Below, in pieces: positions 22,828 through 26,232 of a DNA stretch of 26,232 bases. Within the stretch, counting starts at the first letter, position 1, and every line of letters begins with the position of its first letter. A model generated the notes under the pieces. It worked only from the letters and a program-made list of their open reading frames with translations, ran no database searches and was not told the origin of the DNA. The stretch is from JBASRP01 sp044866075 (GTDB lineage: Bacteria > Actinomycetota > AC-67). The stretch covers positions 1 through 26,232 of the forward strand of contig JBIOTQ010000018.1 of the NCBI GenBank assembly GCA_044866075.1. The letters are read 5' to 3'. The translations under genes were made by a program, and so were the position numbers.

Positions 22828-23544
22828 ATGCGGGTCGTCGTCGCGGGCGCCGGGAACGTCGGGAGGTTCCTCGCCGCCGACCTAACCGAGCGTGACCACG
22901 ACGTGACGGTGATCGAGCAGAGTGCCGAGATCTACCAGCGCGCCAAAGCGACCGTCGACGCCAACTGGATCCACGGCGACGCCTGTGAGCCCTGGGTGCT
23001 CGACAAGGCGGACCTCGCGCGCGCCGACGTCCTCGTCGCGGCGACCGGCGATGACGAGGACAACCTCGTGATCTCACTCCTTGGGAAACAGGAGTTCGCG
23101 GTCCCGCGCGTCGTCGCGCGCGTCAACCACCCGCGTAACCAGTGGCTGTTCACCGAATCCTGGGGCGTCGACATCTCGATGAGCCCGCCGCACATCCTGA
23201 CCTCGCTCGTCGAGGAAGCGGTGACGGTCGGCGGCGTCGTCGAGCTGTTGCGTCTCGAGCACGGGAAGGTGCGGCTGGTCGAGCTGACGCTGGAGCCCGG
23301 CTCGAAGCTCGACGGGTGCCACGTGTACGACCTTCGGTTGCCGCACGACAGCGCCCTGATCGCGATCGTGCGCGACGGTCACGTGATCATCCCGGAGCCG
23401 GAGACTCCGCTGACATCGGGCGACGAGATGCTGGCCATCACGACGTCGGACAGCGAAGACGAGTTGCGATCGACCTTGATCGGCCGGAAGAAGCAATCGG
23501 ACGGCACTCGCTCGCCTGATCGGCCTCCCGCCCACCCCGGTTGA
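22828..23544 (+). CDS. Second TrkA/RCK regulator of potassium transport (CeoC-like)
   Basis: 238 residues. The RCK_N domain has GAGNVGRFL (7-15), E30 after strand 2 (VTVIEQS), GDACEPWVL, AATGDDEDNLV and ARVNHPRNQWL. The RCK_C domain covers about 140-220 (ELTLEPGSKLDGCHV, ITTSDSEDEL). The acidic residue after strand 2 is Glu here and Asp in the preceding protein, so the two may bind different nucleotides (inference). The ATG directly follows the preceding TAG, with GGAG about 9 nt upstream. The last 10 codons (SPDRPPAHPG) are encoded by a copy of the dispersed repeat. It converges on the OB-fold gene, with 18 bp between stops. Confidence 0.94.
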   Translation: MRVVVAGAGNVGRFLAADLTERDHDVTVIEQSAEIYQRAKATVDANWIHGDACEPWVLDKADLARADVLVAATGDDEDNLVISLLGKQEFAVPRVVARVNHPRNQWLFTESWGVDISMSPPHILTSLVEEAVTVGGVVELLRLEHGKVRLVELTLEPGSKLDGCHVYDLRLPHDSALIAIVRDGHVIIPEPETPLTSGDEMLAITTSDSEDELRSTLIGRKKQSDGTRSPDRPPAHPG

Positions 23545-23552
23545 CCCGATCG
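23516..23552. repeat. Dispersed GC-rich repeat, copy B, between convergent genes
   Basis: It covers the trkA2 stop codon and the gap before the OB-fold gene. Its ends GATCGG (23518-23523) and CCGATC (23546-23551) are a perfect 6-bp inverted repeat around a C-rich 22-nt core (CCTCCCGCCCACCCC). About 31 of 36 positions match copy A at 6953-6989. It might act as a bidirectional transcript end, but no U-tract follows. Confidence 0.5.
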
Positions 23553-23562
23553 CGGGTCGGCC

Positions 23563-23937
23563 TTAGTCGGGCTGCTGCGCCCCGGCGAACTCGTAGCGCG
23601 GATTCATGATCTGAAGGTTTTTCGGGTCTCCCCCGAGCCGCCCCTCGACGATGAGCCGCTTCCCAAGCTGAAGGCCGGGCAGGACCCGGCGGCCGAGCCA
23701 CACCGCCGTGACCGAGCCGGAGCCGTCGGTGATGACCGCCTCGATCGCCGGCACGCCCTCGCGGGGCCGGACGCGGATCCCCTCGACGACGCCGGCGACG
23801 CGCGCCGTCTGCCGGGGCTGGGCCTCGCTGATCAGCGTGCAGCCCGACTGGCCTTCGGCCCAATCGCGAACCGTCGCCGCGCGCCTCTCGCCCTCGTCCT
23901 GGGAGAGCTTTCCGATCGCCTTCTTGAAGAAACCCAT
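23563..23937 (-). CDS. OB-fold nucleic-acid-binding protein (Rv2694c-like)
   Basis: 124 residues. After a short helical start (GFFKKAIGKLSQDEGERRAA) comes an OB-fold (about 42-112): ARVAGVVEGIRVRP, AIEAVITDGSGSVTAVWLGR and LQLGKRLIVEGRLG. It resembles the anticodon-type OB domains of aspartyl-tRNA synthetase or RecG. In mycobacteria a similar small protein (Rv2694c, as I recall) lies next to ceoBC, and the linkage is kept here. It probably binds single-stranded nucleic acid; its role in K+ handling, if any, is unknown. The ATG at 23937 has GAGGGG 9-10 nt upstream. It is downstream of hppA on the same strand (72-bp gap). Confidence 0.85.
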   Translation of the reverse strand: MGFFKKAIGKLSQDEGERRAATVRDWAEGQSGCTLISEAQPRQTARVAGVVEGIRVRPREGVPAIEAVITDGSGSVTAVWLGRRVLPGLQLGKRLIVEGRLGGDPKNLQIMNPRYEFAGAQQPD

Positions 23938-23972
23938 CAGCGCAACCCCTCGCTCTTCATTGTGACCCTTCG

Positions 23973-23986
23973 GGGCCGCGCCTGCG
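23973..23986 (-). terminator. Stem-loop between hppA and the OB-fold gene
   Basis: CCGCGCCTGCGCGG can form a 5-bp G/C stem with a 4-nt loop, 23 nt after the hppA stop (minus strand). No U-tract follows, so it is at best an attenuating or stabilising hairpin. Confidence 0.25.
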
Positions 23987-24009
23987 CGGAACTCCGGGGA
24001 AACTCTCGC

Positions 24010-26232
<2,223 letters not shown>

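Overview
The window is high-GC DNA from one chromosome, and I see no IS element, integrase, CRISPR array or other mobile DNA. The host is probably a member of Actinomycetota, likely an uncultivated lineage. The evidence is a WhiB protein with its four Fe-S cysteines, a zincin_2 (F420-associated) metalloprotease upstream of tilS-hpt-ftsH, an MFS-dTMP kinase fusion between topA and the DNA polymerase III delta' gene, and a TrkA/TrkA (CeoB/CeoC-like) pair beside an APC permease and an OB-fold gene. Genes are tightly packed and no gap between genes exceeds about 200 bp.

Layout. (1) 1-4056, minus strand: small secreted membrane protein, zincin_2 metalloprotease, tilS, hpt, a small double-motif AbrB/DUF1905-like protein, then the 5' end of ftsH, which is cut by the window edge. 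(2) 4250-4519, plus strand: whiB, with an inverted repeat over its promoter. (3) 4516-11443, minus strand: topA, an MFS-thymidylate kinase fusion, holB, a cyclic-nucleotide-binding-domain protein, tRNA-Thr(CGT) and a polytopic membrane protein; the spacing allows one long transcript. (4) 11587-14941: dedA (plus) converges on a membrane protein with a phosphatase-like extracytoplasmic region (minus), followed by an HD-domain protein and a YjbQ/UPF0047 protein (minus). (5) 15080-23544: a potassium-handling cluster with two KimA-like APC transporters, a KdpD/KdpE-like two-component system between them, a small one-helix membrane protein coupled to the second transporter, and two TrkA/RCK regulators. 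(6) 23563-26232, minus strand: an OB-fold protein and a membrane H+-pyrophosphatase that runs off the window end.

The part most worth attention is region 5. Both transporters match Bacillus subtilis KimA (YdaO) along their length, but each carries two tandem copies of the cytosolic domain that KimA has once. The sensor kinase keeps the KdpD DUF4118-GAF-kinase part but lacks the long N-terminal KdpD/USP region, and no kdpFABC genes are present. Two separate RCK proteins follow the second transporter, yet no TrkH/KtrB pore gene is visible. I infer that the KimA-like permeases may replace TrkH and KdpFABC as the output of this K+ circuit. The neighbouring H+-pyrophosphatase, of the type predicted to be K+-independent, could supply proton-motive force.

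Non-coding signals of interest are a roughly 36-bp GC-rich repeat at three gene 3' ends, a perfect G-quadruplex motif between yjbQ and the first transporter, a possible non-canonical start codon for the MFS-TMK fusion, a CDS whose last codons lie inside a tRNA gene, a possible structured leader before ftsH, and an 11-bp-phased direct repeat between kdpD and the second transporter unit.
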